A model generated the notes under the pieces. That model searched no databases. It was given only the letters and a program-made list of their open reading frames with translations, and was not told the DNA's origin. A DNA stretch of 47,265 nucleotides. Origin: an uncultured Prevotellaceae bacterium. Its GTDB lineage: Bacteria; Bacteroidota; Bacteroidia; Bacteroidales; Bacteroidaceae. Location of the stretch: contig CACWMK010000015.1 in the NCBI GenBank assembly GCA_902761905.1, positions 1 to 47,265 on the forward strand, given 5' to 3'. Positions 30,577 through 40,541 of this stretch are shown piece after piece; position 1 is the stretch's first letter; each line of letters opens with the position of its first letter. The translations under genes and the position numbers were made by a program.

Positions 30577-33500
30577 TTAGAATGTTACGTTAACGCCAAA
30601 CAGGAAGTTGCGGGTTGCAGGAGTGTTGTAACCTACGATAGGCATCTTGTGCTTGCCTGTGTAACCGTCGATGGCAACAGCAGTGTTCTGAGTAGCGAAT
30701 GAGTTGGTCTCAGGATCGAGTCCGCTCTCATTGTTGAATGGAGAGAACAGTACCAATGGATTCTGAACTGTAGCGTAGAGACGCAGACGACTGATGCCGA
30801 GATCCTTGATAGCCTTGATGCTGTCGAAGTTGTAGCCAAGAGTGATGGCACGGATCTTCAGATAACCAGCATCGAAGTAACCCAGTGTTGAACCATACTT
30901 GGGGTTATCACCACTCTGGATTCCGCCTGGTTTTGGATACTTAGCACCAGTATTCTGCTCTGTCCAATAGTCAACGTCGATGTTGTTACGACGGCCTGTG
31001 AGCATATTCAGATAACCATTAGAAGAGTGGATAGCCGAAATCAGTTTACCACCAATCTGGAATGCACCAATTACTGTCAGATCGAAGTTCTTATAACCAA
31101 CTGTGGTATTGAAACCTCCCATCAGCTTTGGCTCCATGCTGATAACCTGACGATCAGCCTCACCGATAGCGCGTGTAGGCATGCCGTTGGCATCATATTC
31201 ACCAGTATACTTTACCTTAATCATACCAAGGTTTCCACCTGGCTCCAAAATTTCGAGGTTAGTCTTACCATCTGGACCTGTAACGATATCACTCTCGTTC
31301 CATAAGCCCTCATACTCGTAGTCATAAATTACGTCAATGGGATAACCCACGAACCAGCGGTTTGCCTTATCGGGTACAGGCTCACCATTCTCATCAACAG
31401 CACCTGTCAGTTTTGTCAACTTGTTGCGGTTAGCATAGAGGTTGATACCTGCCTCCCAGTTCCAACCATTCTTATTGTCGATAATGATTCCATTCAGAGT
31501 GAACTCAAATCCCTTGTTCTCTGTATTACCGATGTTACCAGTATAGCTGCTTACACCTGATGTAGAAGGCAGAGAAACATCGAGCAGGATGTCGTTAGTC
31601 TTCTGAGTGTAGTACTCGAACGATCCAGACAGACGACCGTTGAACAGAGAGAAGTCGAGACCGAAGTTCCACGTCTTAGAATATTCCCAACCGAGCTCTG
31701 GGTTAGGCAGAGCGTTTACATAGTAACCAGCCTTGTAGGTAGAGCCGAAGTTGTAGTTACGAACAGCCAGACCACCAAGTGTAGAATATGGGTTGATAGA
31801 CTGGTTAGATGTCTCACCATAACCTACGCGCAGCTTCAGGTTGTCTATCCAAGTGAGGTTCTCCATGAACTGCTCACGTGCGATGTTCCAACCAGCACTT
31901 ACTGCAGGATATGTGTGCCACTGATGCCCCTTAGCCAGACGTGAAGAAGCATCTGAACGGAGGGCGGCTGAAATCATATACTTATTATCATAAGAGTACA
32001 TTACACGACCCATCCAAGAGATAAGACCGCTCTGCCAGTAGTTGTAACCAGTGAGGTTAGCCTGACCAACAGCCTTGTCGAGTGCATAGTACTGGAAGTA
32101 GTCTGCAGGAATATCCTGTGCATTAGCACCTGTCGACTCGTAAGTAGTCTGCTCAGCAGAGTACATAGCAACAGCATTGATGTTGTGCTTGCCAAATGAG
32201 CGATCGTAAGTCAGCAGGTTCTCAACAGCCCAATTATAAGTCTGGTTCTCTGAAATAGAACCGCTGTTAACAGCCTTAGGATCCTTGTTGTTCACACCTG
32301 TACCGGTGAAACTGCCGCCTTTAGAACTACGGAAGTTCAGACCCACGTTTACACGATAGCTCAGGCCCTCGATCCATGGGCACTTCAGCTCAGCAAACAG
32401 AGTATTGTATGAACCGATACCCTTGTTCTCGCTCAACCAGATATCCTGGTCGCGCTCAACGGTTTCTCTTGTGATAACGACCTGGTCATCAGCAGGCAGA
32501 GCATTGTAACGCTTCAAATTGCCATTCTCATCGTATGGGCTTGAGATTGGTGTTGAACCCAATACATTATACATATTATTAACACCCTTGGTCTTGCGAT
32601 AGCTGTTGTTGGTGCTCAGACCGAAACGGAAGTACTTACCAACACTCTGGTCGAAGTTACCACGCAAAGAGATACGATCGTAACCCTCAGTTGGAACTAC
32701 TGACTCATCATGATAGTAACCAGCACCGAAGCTGTAGCTACCACCATTGGTACCACCAGCTACACCGAGATCATGGTTGTGGCTAACACCAGTACGATAG
32801 TAAAGATCCTGCCAATCGGTGTTAGTGTTGTCGTTCTCGTCCAATGAGTTCTGGTACTTACCAGCGTACTGACGGAACTTTGTAAACGTAGGACCGTCCA
32901 TCATTGGATACTTGTGGAACACCTTTTTGAAGCTTACATAACCATTATATGTAACCTTGGCAGGTGTGCCCTGGCTACCCTTAACGGTTGTGATGATGAT
33001 AACACCATTAGCACCACGAGAACCGTAGATGGCTGTAGCAGAAGCATCCTTCAAGATGTCCATCGACTTGATGTCGGTTGGGTTGATATCCGACAGCTGA
33101 CCCATGAATGGAATACCATCGAGCACGATCAGAGGGTCGTTACTTGCACTCAGTGAGCGCTGACCACGGATACGGATCTGCATTTCATCACCAGGCTTAG
33201 AACCTGTCTGTGTCATAAGCACACCAGCTACACGACCCTGCAGAGCCTGAGCAGCGTTGGTGGCTGCAATCTGATTCAGTTTCTCACCACCGATGTTGGC
33301 TACAGAACCAGTAACTGCCTCGCGGCGCTGGGTACCATAACCAATAACGACAACCTCGTTTACTACGTGGCCGTCTTCCTTAAGATTGATACGCAGGTTG
33401 TCACCAGCCTTTACTTCCTGAGGCTCGTAACCTACATAAGATACCACGAGCGTAGCTCCTGGCTTAACATTGAGAGAGAAGAAACCGTTGAAATCGGTAA

Positions 33501-33699
33501 CAGTACCATTGCTAGTACCTTTCTCCTTAACCGTGGCACCGATCAGCGGACCCTGAGAGTCTGCTACATAACCAGTTGCCTGCTTCGTTTGCTGTACGGA
33601 AGCTACTGCTGTGGTAGCTGCCGAAGCCTGCTGTGTTGAGATCATGCCTAAGCAGCACAATCCTACCAACATGGCTGTTTTCTTTGCTTTGAAACTCAT
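30577..33699 (-). CDS. SusC/RagA-family TonB-dependent outer-membrane transporter
   Basis: 1040 residues. Signal peptide to about 27 (STQQASA), a carboxypeptidase-regulatory-like domain (about 42-108, TGYVADSQGPLIGATVKEKGT), the TonB box VNEVVVIGYG (113-122), a plug domain (about 125-235, with SMDILKDASATAIYGSRGANGVI) and a long 22-strand-type barrel to the C-terminal FGVNVTF. It imports the ligand captured by SusD using TonB energy. Length and order are standard. The -7 box of its promoter lies inside a terminator loop upstream. The regulator gene precedes it. Confidence 0.97.
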   Translation of the reverse strand: MSFKAKKTAMLVGLCCLGMISTQQASAATTAVASVQQTKQATGYVADSQGPLIGATVKEKGTSNGTVTDFNGFFSLNVKPGATLVVSYVGYEPQEVKAGDNLRINLKEDGHVVNEVVVIGYGTQRREAVTGSVANIGGEKLNQIAATNAAQALQGRVAGVLMTQTGSKPGDEMQIRIRGQRSLSASNDPLIVLDGIPFMGQLSDINPTDIKSMDILKDASATAIYGSRGANGVIIITTVKGSQGTPAKVTYNGYVSFKKVFHKYPMMDGPTFTKFRQYAGKYQNSLDENDNTNTDWQDLYYRTGVSHNHDLGVAGGTNGGSYSFGAGYYHDESVVPTEGYDRISLRGNFDQSVGKYFRFGLSTNNSYRKTKGVNNMYNVLGSTPISSPYDENGNLKRYNALPADDQVVITRETVERDQDIWLSENKGIGSYNTLFAELKCPWIEGLSYRVNVGLNFRSSKGGSFTGTGVNNKDPKAVNSGSISENQTYNWAVENLLTYDRSFGKHNINAVAMYSAEQTTYESTGANAQDIPADYFQYYALDKAVGQANLTGYNYWQSGLISWMGRVMYSYDNKYMISAALRSDASSRLAKGHQWHTYPAVSAGWNIAREQFMENLTWIDNLKLRVGYGETSNQSINPYSTLGGLAVRNYNFGSTYKAGYYVNALPNPELGWEYSKTWNFGLDFSLFNGRLSGSFEYYTQKTNDILLDVSLPSTSGVSSYTGNIGNTENKGFEFTLNGIIIDNKNGWNWEAGINLYANRNKLTKLTGAVDENGEPVPDKANRWFVGYPIDVIYDYEYEGLWNESDIVTGPDGKTNLEILEPGGNLGMIKVKYTGEYDANGMPTRAIGEADRQVISMEPKLMGGFNTTVGYKNFDLTVIGAFQIGGKLISAIHSSNGYLNMLTGRRNNIDVDYWTEQNTGAKYPKPGGIQSGDNPKYGSTLGYFDAGYLKIRAITLGYNFDSIKAIKDLGISRLRLYATVQNPLVLFSPFNNESGLDPETNSFATQNTAVAIDGYTGKHKMPIVGYNTPATRNFLFGVNVTF

Positions 33700-33742
33700 A
33701 CGTTTGGTTTGTTAGTTAATAATTAATTATTTAAATAAAAAA

Positions 33743-33773
33743 AATCTGCCGCAAAGGTAGGCAGATTCTTTTT
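33743..33773 (-). terminator. Terminator of the hybrid regulator gene, with a promoter box in its loop
   Basis: AATCTGCC (33743-33750) and GGCAGATT (33760-33767) pair perfectly. On the - strand the stem runs straight into a T-run (33744 down to about 33737), and the + strand side also has a T-run to 33773. It lies 48 bases after the regulator stop and 44 bases before susC. The 9-base loop contains TACCTTTG. Confidence 0.85.
33752..33759 (-). promoter_or_regulatory. -7 box of susC, inside the terminator loop
   Basis: TACCTTTG on the - strand, 52 bases before the susC ATG. No TTTG is seen 19-20 bases upstream, which fits a promoter needing an activator such as the adjacent AraC-type hybrid regulator. 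Confidence 0.5.
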
Positions 33774-33814
33774 TAGAGGCTTTAACGTATGTTTCGTTTC
33801 ATTTCATTTTTGTA

Positions 33815-36800
33815 TCAACCTTGATTTTTTAGGCCTTTTTGCTCTAAATACTCGGTTGGAGACACACCAAACTGCTTGCGGAACACCGTAGAGAAATGAG
33901 CCAAATTGCTAAATCCTACGCTATATGCCACCTGTGTAACATTGATTTTCTGTTCCTCAAGTAGTCGTACCGCTTGTTCCAATCTGATGTTTCTGATAAA
34001 CTCGCTTACGGGCAATCCTGTCATATCTTTCATCTTTCGATGCAGTTGAGCGCGACTGATACCAACTTCCTTTGTGAGCATATCCACATTGAACTCGCTA
34101 TCATCCATATGGTCATTCACCACCTTCATGATACGTTCCATCAGCATCTCATCATTGCCCTTTACCTGTTTTTCCTCAACCTTATCTTTCTGCTGCTGCG
34201 TACCAGAGTATTTCCCCTTAAGTCGCAGGTTCTTGCTGATAAGGTTGTTTATCACCATATGCAGTTCGTCCATATCAAATGGCTTTGCCAGGAAAGCGTC
34301 AGCACCTTTCTCCAGGCCCTCCAAACGATTTGCCACTGCGGCCTTTGATGTTAGCATTACCACTGGTATGTGGTTAATGTTCATATTGGTTTTTATCATA
34401 CGCAGAAGCGTAAATCCATCCATCTCTGGCATCATCACATCGCTAACTACCAGGTCGAACTGCTTTTCTGGTTCTGCACTGAGTAGTAGTCGCAAGGCAT
34501 CACGACCTCTAGTTACAGGGGTGATACGATAGTAGCTGCCTAATTCCTGAGATATGTAAGTGCCGATTTCTTCGTCGTCGTCAACTATCATCACTCGATA
34601 GTTTGACTGTGCTTTTTGCTTGGTGTTCTTTTCTTTTTCTTCGGCAGTCAGTATCTCTTCTTTCTTCAGATGGTCGCTACCCAATGGCAGTCTTACAGTG
34701 AAGATACTGCCCTGATTATCAGTTCGGTTAGCGGCCTCAACGGTACCATGATGCATCTCTACCATCATCTTACAGAGATTCAGTCCTATGCCTGTTCCTT
34801 CGATATGCATGCTGCGCGAACTGCTGCCCTGATAGAATCTGTCGAAAAGCTTTCGTGGATCACCCTTTATGCCCATACCGTTATCGATGACCTGCAATAC
34901 TGCATTCTTACCGCCATCCTCTGCCACACGAACTTCTATCTCACCATTATCGTAGGTGTATTTAAAAGCATTCGACAGCAGATTATCTACCACCTTGTCG
35001 ATAGCCTTACGGTCGAACCACACTTCCAACTTATCGATTTGTGGAGCGTAGCGGAACAAAATATTACGCTCCTTAGCTGTATACTCGTACGACTTGAGCA
35101 GATTACCAACATATTGTACCATATCCGTCTTCTGACACTGTAGATTCATCTGCTGCTTGTCTATCTTTCGGATATCCAGTATCTGGTTAACCAGGTTCTG
35201 CACTCGCTGGGCATTATGCTCAATAGTCTTAAGGTCGTTCTTTGTGTCTTGGTCGAAATCACGTTTCATCAATTTGTGCAGCGGACTCATTATCAGTGTC
35301 AACGGCGAACGGATATCGTGTGTGGCGTTGATCAGGAACTTCATCTTTTCTTCATCCAGTTCCTGACGACGACGACGAATGTAGGTCCACATCAGCGAAC
35401 CAAGTACACAAAGAGCCGCCATAATATATAATAGGTACGCCCACGAAGAACGATACCATGGAGCCTTGATCGTGATATGGAACACTTCGGTATCGGTATA
35501 TGTACCATTATCATAAGCTCTCACTTCCAGAATATAAGAACCAGGCTGCAGATGGGTGAACGACACCACGTTACGGCCGGCATCTGTCTGACTCCACTCT
35601 TGCGATCCGTTCAGTCTGTACTCGTATATCACGTTTTCAGCATTGGCATAGTTAAGCGACGAGAACTCCATCGAGAAAGTGTTGTCAATGAAATCTAGCG
35701 AAAAATGCTTCTGGCCAGGTAACGCCTTACCTCCCACATAGATTCCTGTGAGAAGCACCTGACCTATCTCACTATTCATCCTCCTGAGATCCTCTGGATT
35801 GAACGATGTAATGCCATCGCTGAAACCAAACCATGCCCTACCATCAGCAGTACGCATAGCAACGCCGCTTACATATTCGCGACTAGCCAGGCCGTTACCA
35901 TAAAGATAGCCCACAAACTGATCGTCCTTATGCTTATACTGCCACAGACCCATAGTGGTACTTATCCACAGGTCACCCGTATAGTCTTCGATAATTCCGC
36001 CTACTACCTTATTATTAAGGACCTTTGCTCCTTCGAAGGGCACAGCCTTTTTCTGCTTTTCATCGTAGATATAGAGTCCAGTATTGGTACCAAACAGCAT
36101 CTTATGGTCGCGAGTCTCGCAGGCTGTTTCTATAGCATTATAGTCTAGCAGCACTTCCCAACCGTACGGACGGAAATGGTCTTCTACAGGATTATAGCAA
36201 TTAATACCCGATGCGGTGCATATCCAGAGATAACCCTTGCTATCCATCATCAGTTTCCTTATCCAGTCGTTGTGGAGTCTGCCTTTAGGACCGTCTCCAT
36301 CGTACATACTGAAGTGCTTTACCTCATCAGTGTTTGTATCATACGAGAAGAAGCCCTGCGAATATACTGAGAAGAAGATCTTTCCCTTTCCATCGTCGGT
36401 GATGGTATTGATAAAACCACTCTTGAACGATGATTTCAGCTGATATTGTCCATTTGCAGGATTATAAGCATATAGTCCGGCATTAGAACCTATCCAGTAT
36501 TTCCCTAATCCATCGCGATAGATAATATATGTACCTTCGGGCGATTGTGGATGGGCAACGACTCTACCCTGAGCGTCAAAACCAAACACACCATTATTCT
36601 GTACTGCACACCAGGTCATACCATTGTCGCCAGCACAGATAGACGTGAGTGAACCACCTGTGGTGATATGCTGATCAATGAACTTCCAAGATCTGAATGG
36701 TGATTGCTGCTGTGGAATCATCAATAGTCCACGATTCTGACAACCAACCCATAGATTCTCCTGATTATCCTCAAACAGTGCCCAGATGGTAGCAGTATTC

Positions 36801-37669
36801 AGGTCCATCAGTGCATTCTGATAGTCGTAACGTCTCATCTGGTTTTCGCCACGAGGCACCCACCAAAGACCGTTACCCATAGTTCCGATAAACAGATTTC
36901 CGTCTCTGTCACTCTTAGCTGTGCGCAGCAACAAGTCCTTGCCGCGCAACTCACCAGGATCGATGAAATCGGTTATTAGCTGTCCATCTCGATAATAAAG
37001 CAGTCCGTGATTACAAACTATCAGCACACCTCCCTCATAATCCACAAAACCTGTCACCATGCCATAGGGCGAGAGGAACTCCTCCAATTTACCTCCAGGC
37101 GAACGGCGTATTATCGAATTACCGTGTCCTGACTTCCAGAAATAGCCCTTTTCATCGATAAAGATATAGCTGAAGTAATGGGTATCTTCTTTGGCATAGC
37201 CCTGCAGCATCTTCGATGAGTTATCGCGTGTGTCCAAACGGAACAAGCCGTAGCCGGCCGTACCTATCAGCAAATGATGATCGTCTTCCTGAATGATAGA
37301 GTTGATACGTGGAATACTGGTGGCGCCCTTCATCTCTACCGATATAAACTGATTGTTTTCAGCATCATAGCGATCCAGTCCCATCTGGGTTCCAACCCAA
37401 AGCGTACCGTCTTTGTCCAGGAACAGAAACGATATCACGTTGCTGCTCACGGTGTTCTTATTGTCTTTCTCGTGCAGATAGTTAGTAAATCGGTAACCAT
37501 CATATTTGTTCAGTCCGTACTCAGTACCTATCCATATATAGCCATTTTTGTCCTGGCAGATTTGGGTAATCTGATTACTCGACAGCTTCTCCGACGTATA
37601 GAAATGCGACTGACCTGATGCGGTCAGCGTATAGATCGAGATTATAGTTAGCAGCAGTTTACGTATCAT
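33815..37669 (-). CDS. Hybrid two-component system regulator (HTCS) of the susCD locus
   Basis: The ATG at 37669 gives 1284 residues and a signal peptide (MIRKLLLTIISIYTLTASG); an ATG at 37708 is also in frame but overlaps wbqC and spoils the signal. Periplasmic part: about 14 two-component propeller repeats (GYIWIGTEYGLNKYDG, NLWVGCQNRGL, KYWIGSNAGLY), then a Y_Y_Y domain (about 672-735). Membrane helix about 741-764. Cytoplasmic part: HisKA with His784 (NATHDIRSPL), ATPase (DNLLSNAFKYT, DNGMGI, GTGIGL), receiver with Asp1077 (VVSDVMMPEMDGF) and Lys1129, and an AraC-type helix-turn-helix (about 1192-1277). It should sense a breakdown product of the SusCD substrate and activate susC. Confidence 0.96.
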   Translation of the reverse strand: MIRKLLLTIISIYTLTASGQSHFYTSEKLSSNQITQICQDKNGYIWIGTEYGLNKYDGYRFTNYLHEKDNKNTVSSNVISFLFLDKDGTLWVGTQMGLDRYDAENNQFISVEMKGATSIPRINSIIQEDDHHLLIGTAGYGLFRLDTRDNSSKMLQGYAKEDTHYFSYIFIDEKGYFWKSGHGNSIIRRSPGGKLEEFLSPYGMVTGFVDYEGGVLIVCNHGLLYYRDGQLITDFIDPGELRGKDLLLRTAKSDRDGNLFIGTMGNGLWWVPRGENQMRRYDYQNALMDLNTATIWALFEDNQENLWVGCQNRGLLMIPQQQSPFRSWKFIDQHITTGGSLTSICAGDNGMTWCAVQNNGVFGFDAQGRVVAHPQSPEGTYIIYRDGLGKYWIGSNAGLYAYNPANGQYQLKSSFKSGFINTITDDGKGKIFFSVYSQGFFSYDTNTDEVKHFSMYDGDGPKGRLHNDWIRKLMMDSKGYLWICTASGINCYNPVEDHFRPYGWEVLLDYNAIETACETRDHKMLFGTNTGLYIYDEKQKKAVPFEGAKVLNNKVVGGIIEDYTGDLWISTTMGLWQYKHKDDQFVGYLYGNGLASREYVSGVAMRTADGRAWFGFSDGITSFNPEDLRRMNSEIGQVLLTGIYVGGKALPGQKHFSLDFIDNTFSMEFSSLNYANAENVIYEYRLNGSQEWSQTDAGRNVVSFTHLQPGSYILEVRAYDNGTYTDTEVFHITIKAPWYRSSWAYLLYIMAALCVLGSLMWTYIRRRRQELDEEKMKFLINATHDIRSPLTLIMSPLHKLMKRDFDQDTKNDLKTIEHNAQRVQNLVNQILDIRKIDKQQMNLQCQKTDMVQYVGNLLKSYEYTAKERNILFRYAPQIDKLEVWFDRKAIDKVVDNLLSNAFKYTYDNGEIEVRVAEDGGKNAVLQVIDNGMGIKGDPRKLFDRFYQGSSSRSMHIEGTGIGLNLCKMMVEMHHGTVEAANRTDNQGSIFTVRLPLGSDHLKKEEILTAEEKEKNTKQKAQSNYRVMIVDDDEEIGTYISQELGSYYRITPVTRGRDALRLLLSAEPEKQFDLVVSDVMMPEMDGFTLLRMIKTNMNINHIPVVMLTSKAAVANRLEGLEKGADAFLAKPFDMDELHMVINNLISKNLRLKGKYSGTQQQKDKVEEKQVKGNDEMLMERIMKVVNDHMDDSEFNVDMLTKEVGISRAQLHRKMKDMTGLPVSEFIRNIRLEQAVRLLEEQKINVTQVAYSVGFSNLAHFSTVFRKQFGVSPTEYLEQKGLKNQG

Positions 37670-37691
37670 CGTTATTTTGTTTTGGATTTGT

Positions 37692-38294
37692 TTATAGATA
37701 GAAAACACTTTCTGGGCCCATATTGAATAGCAGATCTAGAACCGATAGATTCGGCATAAATCCATGCTTCTGGGCATATACCTGATAGTAAGGCTTTGGT
37801 GTAAAGTCTGCGTCGGGCACAGGGTGCTTGGGATTGATAGCTGTGCGCATATCAGCCAGATTATCAGGTTCCAGCACGAACTCTGACGTACGCTCCACCT
37901 TTGGTTCTATATCGATTAATTCGCACATTTTCTGGCAAATAGCCTCGTTATAGTCCATCAGATAGTCCCATCGTTTCTCGAAGAACGGACGGATATCATC
38001 CTGATAATACTCAAAGAATGGCGACTCGCCGTAGGCACTCTGCAGAGCCATCCAATGCAGATGACGCCAATTGCCGTGATCGCTTATGCGCATATCCCTT
38101 ATCAGAGATGAGCTACCACGCTCAACAGGCACGGTAAGGGCCTGCACGCCATTGGTGGTGGCTATCAGACAGCGATTGCGATAGGTCTGTTTCTGAAAAC
38201 TCTCGCACTGCTCTATCAGCACAGCATCAGCCCGATGCAGCTTTTGATACCACTGCACCGGGCCGAAATATGTCGTACTTAGCAAAACCTGCAT
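37692..38294 (-). CDS. WbqC-family protein
   Basis: 200 residues. The start LLSTTYFGPVQWYQKLHRAD and the segment LTVPVERGSSSLIRDMRIS...WRHLHWMALQSAYGESPFFEYY match the WbqC family, which is often found with glycan or polysaccharide genes and is poorly understood. The C-terminal part (PNLSVLDLLFNMGPESVFYL) is also typical. It lies 9 bases after lepB and 22 bases before the HTCS start. Confidence 0.88.
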   Translation of the reverse strand: MQVLLSTTYFGPVQWYQKLHRADAVLIEQCESFQKQTYRNRCLIATTNGVQALTVPVERGSSSLIRDMRISDHGNWRHLHWMALQSAYGESPFFEYYQDDIRPFFEKRWDYLMDYNEAICQKMCELIDIEPKVERTSEFVLEPDNLADMRTAINPKHPVPDADFTPKPYYQVYAQKHGFMPNLSVLDLLFNMGPESVFYL

Positions 38295-38303
38295 GGTTTC
38301 ACC

Positions 38304-39731
38304 TTATTTTATATTGTCTACGATGTTGCCGATACGGCTCCAACGGATACCGCTGAATCCTTTACGGTCAGGATCGCTGCTCCACCAGATGAAGATAGGC
38401 TTACCTACGATATGATCCTCAGGCACAAAACCCCAGTAGCGAGAGTCGGCCGAGTTATGGCGATTGTCACCCATCATCCAGTAATAGTCTAACTTGAATG
38501 TGTACTCGTTAGCCTCCTTGCCGTTGATGAATATCTTGCCATTGCTAACCTTCAGGTCGTTACCCTCGTAGGCACGGATCGGACGTTCGTAGATGGGCAG
38601 GTTTTCGAGTGTAAGCTTGACTGAAGCTCCCTTCTTTGGAATCCAGATTGGACCGTAGTTATCGCGGGTCCAGTGATAGTTGCCGTTCTGGGGATACATG
38701 CTCCACTGCTCTTTATCCATATGGAACGATATACTCTCCAATAGGTCGCCACGCTTATTCATCTCCTCAACCACACGTTTTGTAAGCGGCATATAACCAT
38801 TGTTGTTAAGCGACGCCAGCTCCTCGCTGGTGATGTTCCACTCTTCCAGCTCCTCCTCAGTAAAGTGGCGCTTAAGTTTCAGATTATATGTGTACTGCAC
38901 GTTCTCAGGCTCCTTGTTGGCCTTGCCGTCCAGATATACTATATGGTCCTTTATCTGCAGAGTCTGACCAGGCAGACCTACACAACGCTTCACATAGTTC
39001 TCGCGGCGATCGGTAGGACGAGTAGCTATCTCACCAAATTCCTGTGGGTTCTGCTGTATCACGTTCTTACCCATCTCGTAAATCTGACTGAAAACCTGCA
39101 AGCGCTTCTCAGTCGAAAGCGAATCAAGGTTTGGCATATTTGGCCAACTGCCCAGTCCGTAGCCATAGCACAGGTTGTAATACTCTGTCTGATAGTTCAA
39201 GGCTGTGCATATAGTATCGCCAGCTGGATAGTTGAACACTACGATGTCGTTCAACTGCACATTGCCCAAGCCCTTTACACGTCGATAATCCCAGTGAGGC
39301 CACTCTATGTAGCTCTTGCACTCTACCACAGGCAGAGTGTGCTGAGTCAGCGGCATTGTGAGTGGTGTCTGTGGGATACGTGGGCCGTAGCTTACCTTCG
39401 ACACAAACAGGTAATCGCCTGTAAGCAGCGACTTCTCGAGCGAACTTGATGGTATGACGTAGTTCTGGAAGAAGAACTGATTGATGAAGTAGACTGCCAC
39501 CAGCGCAAACACCAGTGCATCTACCCACGACATCACAAACTTCACGGGCTTCTCGGCCTCTTTCCACCATTGCCATTTTATCTTCTTGGTGATATACACA
39601 TCAAAAATGAAAGGTATCACCAGCAGTCCCCACCAGCTCTCCACCCAATATAGGAAGAGCAGATAAAGCACCAGCACGCCAATGAACTTGGCCCACTGTA
39701 CTTTGGGATTGAATTCTTTCTTTTTTACCAT
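38304..39731 (-). CDS. lepB: Signal peptidase I, enlarged Bacteroidetes form
   Basis: 475 residues, larger than the usual 250-320. Hydrophobic segments at about 15-45 and 68-88 anchor it in the inner membrane. The catalytic serine is Ser97 (VIPSSSLEKSL) and the catalytic lysine is Lys248 (NYVKRCVGLPGQTLQI). The conserved GDNRHNSADSRYWGFVP box lies near the C-terminus. About 130 extra residues lie between serine and lysine boxes, as in other Bacteroidetes. It removes signal peptides from exported proteins. It sits between dapB and wbqC in a packed operon. Confidence 0.97.
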   Translation of the reverse strand: MVKKKEFNPKVQWAKFIGVLVLYLLFLYWVESWWGLLVIPFIFDVYITKKIKWQWWKEAEKPVKFVMSWVDALVFALVAVYFINQFFFQNYVIPSSSLEKSLLTGDYLFVSKVSYGPRIPQTPLTMPLTQHTLPVVECKSYIEWPHWDYRRVKGLGNVQLNDIVVFNYPAGDTICTALNYQTEYYNLCYGYGLGSWPNMPNLDSLSTEKRLQVFSQIYEMGKNVIQQNPQEFGEIATRPTDRRENYVKRCVGLPGQTLQIKDHIVYLDGKANKEPENVQYTYNLKLKRHFTEEELEEWNITSEELASLNNNGYMPLTKRVVEEMNKRGDLLESISFHMDKEQWSMYPQNGNYHWTRDNYGPIWIPKKGASVKLTLENLPIYERPIRAYEGNDLKVSNGKIFINGKEANEYTFKLDYYWMMGDNRHNSADSRYWGFVPEDHIVGKPIFIWWSSDPDRKGFSGIRWSRIGNIVDNIK

Positions 39732-39744
39732 TTCGTGTTAAGGC

Positions 39745-40461
39745 TTAAAATTTAAACATATCGCTGATGGTCAGCAGTCCTTGATGCTCTTTGGTATACT
39801 CAGCAGCCAGCACTGCGCCAAGTGCAAAGCCCTTGCGACTATGAGCATCGTGGGTGATGGTTATCAGGTCGGCATCGCTGTCATAGCGTATGGTATGTAT
39901 ACCAGGCACTTCGCCACGACGGATATTGTCTACACGCAGGAACTTAGGATCGGTAGTATCCTCTTTCCAAGCCTCCTTGCGGTCGATGTTCTCAACGATT
40001 TCCTCGGCCAGTGTGATAGCTGTGCCACTTGGGTGGTCTAGCTTGTGTACATGGTGGGTCTCCTCCAACTCAACGTCGTACTGTGGAAACAGGTTCATAA
40101 TCTTGGCCAGATAGCGGTTTACGGCTGAGAAGATAGCCACACCGATAGAGAAGTTTGATGCCCAGAACAGCGTCTTGCCGTCCTCGCTGCAAGCCTTGCG
40201 TACCTCGTCGCCATGCTCCTTCATCCATCCTGTCGATCCACTTACTACCTTTACCCCCTTCGCCCAAGCCTTTAGATAGTTGCCATAAGCTGCCTGTGGG
40301 GCAGTAAACTCGATAGCAACATCAGCCGATGCGAACTCAGGCGAATCAAAATCCTGTTGATTATCGATATCGATAATACTTACAATCTCATGACCACGGT
40401 CGATGGCTATCTGCTCTATCATCTTGCCCATCTTTCCGTAGCCGATCAAAGCTATTTTCAT
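39745..40461 (-). CDS. dapB: 4-hydroxy-tetrahydrodipicolinate reductase
   Basis: 238 residues. It reduces the dihydrodipicolinate precursor on the path to diaminopimelate and lysine. The nucleotide-binding start MKIALIGYGKMGKMI and the family signature ELEETHHVHKLDHPSGTAI, with catalytic histidines and lysine, are intact. It is the first gene of the dapB-lepB-wbqC run and has its own -7 box. Confidence 0.97.
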   Translation of the reverse strand: MKIALIGYGKMGKMIEQIAIDRGHEIVSIIDIDNQQDFDSPEFASADVAIEFTAPQAAYGNYLKAWAKGVKVVSGSTGWMKEHGDEVRKACSEDGKTLFWASNFSIGVAIFSAVNRYLAKIMNLFPQYDVELEETHHVHKLDHPSGTAITLAEEIVENIDRKEAWKEDTTDPKFLRVDNIRRGEVPGIHTIRYDSDADLITITHDAHSRKGFALGAVLAAEYTKEHQGLLTISDMFKF

Positions 40462-40484
40462 AATTAATTCGAATTAAAACGCCG

Positions 40485-40492
40485 CAAAGATA
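40485..40492 (-). promoter_or_regulatory. -7 box of the dapB-lepB-wbqC operon
   Basis: TATCTTTG on the - strand, 23 bases before the dapB ATG. A TTTG (40507-40510) is present but only 14 bases away, closer than usual. Confidence 0.5.
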
Positions 40493-40541
40493 CTACTTTT
40501 AATCAACAAATACCCATTTTCAACAGAAAATAACTAAAAAA

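Noticed and set aside
37670-37708. Earlier start for the hybrid regulator
   Set aside because: It adds 13 polar residues ahead of a clean signal peptide and overlaps wbqC.
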